The notes under the pieces were generated by a model. It was given only the letters and a program-made list of their open reading frames with translations, searched no databases and was not told where the DNA came from. A stretch of 64,000 nt of DNA from Caulobacter vibrioides. GTDB taxonomy: Bacteria; Pseudomonadota; Alphaproteobacteria; Caulobacterales; Caulobacteraceae. The DNA is taken from positions 186,001 to 250,000 of the forward strand of contig NZ_PJRR01000013.1 in the NCBI RefSeq assembly GCF_002858865.1, written 5' to 3'. Positions 60,661-64,000 of the stretch are shown piece after piece. The first letter of the stretch is position 1, and every line of letters starts with the position of its first letter. The position numbers and the translations under genes were made by a program.

Positions 60661-62664
60661 ATGCTTAGCCGTCGCGCCATTGTCGCGTCGGGCGTTTTCG
60701 CGCCCGCGCTGGCCAGCTTTTCGATCGCTAGGGCTCAGGCCTCACCTCACACCATCGAGGAACTCAGCGCGCCGCCGGTCGACCGCGATGCGGCGCTGTC
60801 TCCGAACGGCAAGTTCATCGCCTTGGCGTCAACGCGTCGGATCGACGAGAACAAGGATGACTCCAGCATCACGATCATCCCGGCCGACAATCCCGAGAAG
60901 ACCCTGACGGTGCTGCCGCTCGGCGATCGAGATATCGCAAACGTCACCTGGGCCAGTGACCGCCGCCTGCTCATCACCCTGGTGATCCCCCTGCGACGCG
61001 GCGGGCCGTCCATCGGGACTCGCCTCGCCTCGACATCAGATCCGGACGAGCGGCCGAAGGCGCGCCGGGTTCTGGCCATCGACATGGACGGCAAGAACAG
61101 TGTCATGCTCTTCGGTAACGATCAGATGCTGCGCGAGGTGCCGGACCTGGGGGACATCGTTGACCTTTTGCCCGATGATCCCGACCACATCCTGGTCAAG
61201 GCCGCCAACTTCAGCGCTGGGATCTATTGCCTCTACAAGGTCAACATCCTGACCGGTGAACCGGAGCTCTTCGAGCGCGGCACGCTAAAGACCCGGCGCT
61301 GGTTGACCCAAGCCGGCGTTCCGGTTGTCCGCTATGACTACAATGATCGCGGCACCGTTCAGACGATTTATGTCCGGGCGCCGGGAGAGGCGGCGTGGCG
61401 GTTCTTCCGCAAGCTACGCGGCGATCAGCAATCGAAGGCCGAGTTCGAGTTCATAGGCGCAGCGCCGCAGCCCGGCGTGATGCTGGCGCTCGCGCCCCAG
61501 GGCGACGATGGGGCGCTGGCGCTACGCGAGTTTGATCTGCGCACCCTGGCCCTGGGCAAGACCCTGGCCAGCAAACCCAATCGCGACGCCGAATGGGTTT
61601 TGCGAAGCCGCAAGGGCGAGCTTATGGGCGTGGCCTTCATCGAGGATCGCCTGACCTACAAATTCACCGATCCGCGCATGGAGTCGGTCTATCGCGGCCT
61701 CAACCGTTACCTCGGCGATGTCTGCAACATTCGCATTTTCGATATCAGCGACGACGGCATGCGCTTCCTGGCGCGCGTCACCGGTCCCCGTGAACCTGGA
61801 ACGCTCTATTTCTATGACCGTGTGACAAAGCGCTTCGACGGGATCGGCCAAGCCTATCCGACGCTGACGCCCGAGCGCCTGGCGCCCATGGAGACCCTCA
61901 GCGTCCGCACCCGCGACGGTGCGACGATCACCGCCTATCTGACCATTCCGCTGGCGCCTGGCCCCCGGCCCCTGGTCGTGTTTCCGCACGGTGGACCGGA
62001 ACTGCGCGACCACTACGATTATCAGACCTTTGTCCAGGTTCTGGCCGCGCAGGGCTGGTTGGTGTTGCAGCCCAATTTCAGGGGCTCAGGCGGCTACGGG
62101 AAGGCGTTCGCCGACGCCGGTCGCAAGCGCTGGGGCGACCGGATGCAGGAAGACCTCGAGGACGCCGTGGCGCATGTCCTAGCCAGCGGACGCGCTGATC
62201 CAAAGCGTGTGGCCATCGCCGGCGCGAGTTACGGCGGCTATGCGGCGCTGCAGGGCGCCGTCCGCAATCCAGATCTCTACAAGGCCGTGGTGTCCATCGC
62301 GGGTGACTGCGATCTGGTGGAGTCGATCGCCTTTTCCAGGATGCAGGACGGGCCCGATTCACCCTCCTATCTCTATTGGTTGGAGACAATCGGAGACCCC
62401 GCCAAGGATCGCGACATGCTGAGAGCCGCTTCGCCGGCCTTGCACGCCGAAAAGGTGCGAGCGCCGGTGCTGTTGATCCACGGTCTGGAGGACGTGATCG
62501 TTGCGCCCAAACAATCACGAATCATGCAGAGCGCTCTGAAATCGGCGGGAAAGTCGGTCGAACTGATCGAGTTGAAGGACGTGGGCCACCGCGATTTGCG
62601 TGAGGAGCATTGGAATCTCGTCTACTCGCGAACCGTCAAACACATCGCCAAGGCCTTAGCCTGA
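60661..62664 (+). CDS. Exported S9 family peptidase (DPP/acylaminoacyl type)
   Basis: 667 residues. The signal segment MLSRRAIVASGVFAPALAS carries a twin-arginine pair. A beta-propeller-like domain (about 40-390) precedes the hydrolase domain, with the catalytic Ser in AIAGASYGGYAAL (Ser 523), Asp in LIHGLEDVIV (Asp 611) and His in KDVGHRDL (His 643). It differs in type from the two prolyl oligopeptidases at 20.6-24.9 kb. GAGGGGGA precedes the ATG. Convergent with the CoA-transferase gene. Confidence 0.92.
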   Translation: MLSRRAIVASGVFAPALASFSIARAQASPHTIEELSAPPVDRDAALSPNGKFIALASTRRIDENKDDSSITIIPADNPEKTLTVLPLGDRDIANVTWASDRRLLITLVIPLRRGGPSIGTRLASTSDPDERPKARRVLAIDMDGKNSVMLFGNDQMLREVPDLGDIVDLLPDDPDHILVKAANFSAGIYCLYKVNILTGEPELFERGTLKTRRWLTQAGVPVVRYDYNDRGTVQTIYVRAPGEAAWRFFRKLRGDQQSKAEFEFIGAAPQPGVMLALAPQGDDGALALREFDLRTLALGKTLASKPNRDAEWVLRSRKGELMGVAFIEDRLTYKFTDPRMESVYRGLNRYLGDVCNIRIFDISDDGMRFLARVTGPREPGTLYFYDRVTKRFDGIGQAYPTLTPERLAPMETLSVRTRDGATITAYLTIPLAPGPRPLVVFPHGGPELRDHYDYQTFVQVLAAQGWLVLQPNFRGSGGYGKAFADAGRKRWGDRMQEDLEDAVAHVLASGRADPKRVAIAGASYGGYAALQGAVRNPDLYKAVVSIAGDCDLVESIAFSRMQDGPDSPSYLYWLETIGDPAKDRDMLRAASPALHAEKVRAPVLLIHGLEDVIVAPKQSRIMQSALKSAGKSVELIELKDVGHRDLREEHWNLVYSRTVKHIAKALA

Positions 62665-62668
62665 CGCC

Positions 62669-64000
<1,332 letters not shown>

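Overview
The window is a stretch of a GC-rich alphaproteobacterial chromosome and is almost certainly Caulobacter, of the C. crescentus / C. vibrioides group. The strongest single clue is an intact crescentin gene (creS, 32921-34294). Its translation begins MRLLSKNSRE and is 457 residues long, as I remember for C. crescentus crescentin. A CelD-type acetyltransferase that fits HfsK, FtsK, a His-rich PadR regulator, GANTC (CcrM) sites and the gene order acnA ... creS ... ftsK all agree with this. The order and the identity of hfsK rest on memory, not on a search. Nearly all the sequence is ordinary core chromosome. I see no insertion sequence, prophage, CRISPR array, tRNA or rRNA gene.

Layout. 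1-3.7 kb: partial aldo/keto reductase, a Bax-inhibitor-1 membrane protein, DUF2794, a 528-base gene-free stretch holding two similar candidate small RNAs, and a secreted DUF1223 protein. 3.7-11.3 kb: aconitase and a cytochrome c maturation cluster (ccmAB, then ccmCDG) split by an EamA transporter and a Met/Pro-rich Spy-like protein. 11.3-17.5 kb: small hypotheticals, a MarR regulator with a lysine-rich tail, ftsY-yciB, a TRIC-type channel, TerB and TerC proteins. 17-20.5 kb: a tight minus-strand operon dapF-SDR-mtaB-HigA-like, each pair overlapping by 4 bases. 20.6-26.2 kb: two tandem secreted prolyl oligopeptidases and hfsK. 26.2-31.1 kb: DUF2218 with a His-rich PadR regulator, then mlaA-C-D-E-F for outer-membrane lipid transport. 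31.1-34.5 kb: oxyR divergent from ahpD, then creS. 34.5-39.2 kb: an exported SRPBCC protein, a degenerate TraB/GumN protein, an M3 peptidase and murI. 39.2-40.3 kb: 1.1 kb without genes, rich in palindromes. 40.3-50.8 kb: ftsK, lolA, a third candidate small RNA, xthA, mutM, ubiE-ubiB, DUF5076, a lipoprotein, coaBC-dut and a tiny membrane protein. 51-54.4 kb: an emrA-emrB-tetR efflux operon. 54.4-58.9 kb: fabA-fabB-(TPR/OGT-like protein)-fabI. 59-64 kb: an SH3 protein, a hydroxyacid dehydrogenase, an S9 peptidase and a partial CoA-transferase.

How the genes work together. Several groups serve the envelope: dapF and murI supply peptidoglycan precursors, mla and lolA maintain the outer membrane, fabA/B/I make fatty acids, ftsY inserts membrane proteins, creS gives cell curvature and hfsK modifies holdfast. 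Other groups handle respiration and redox (ccm, ubiE/ubiB, acnA, oxyR/ahpD) and DNA and nucleotide upkeep (ftsK, xthA, mutM, dut).

The least explained signals are the candidate small RNAs with C-rich, anti-Shine-Dalgarno-like loops. Two are tandem copies at 2.4-2.8 kb with a conserved promoter-like palindrome, and one lies at 43.6 kb. Next come paired nested hairpins with GANTC loops behind creS and an unidentified structured-looking region at 39.6-40.0 kb. I found no candidate for a new multi-gene system.
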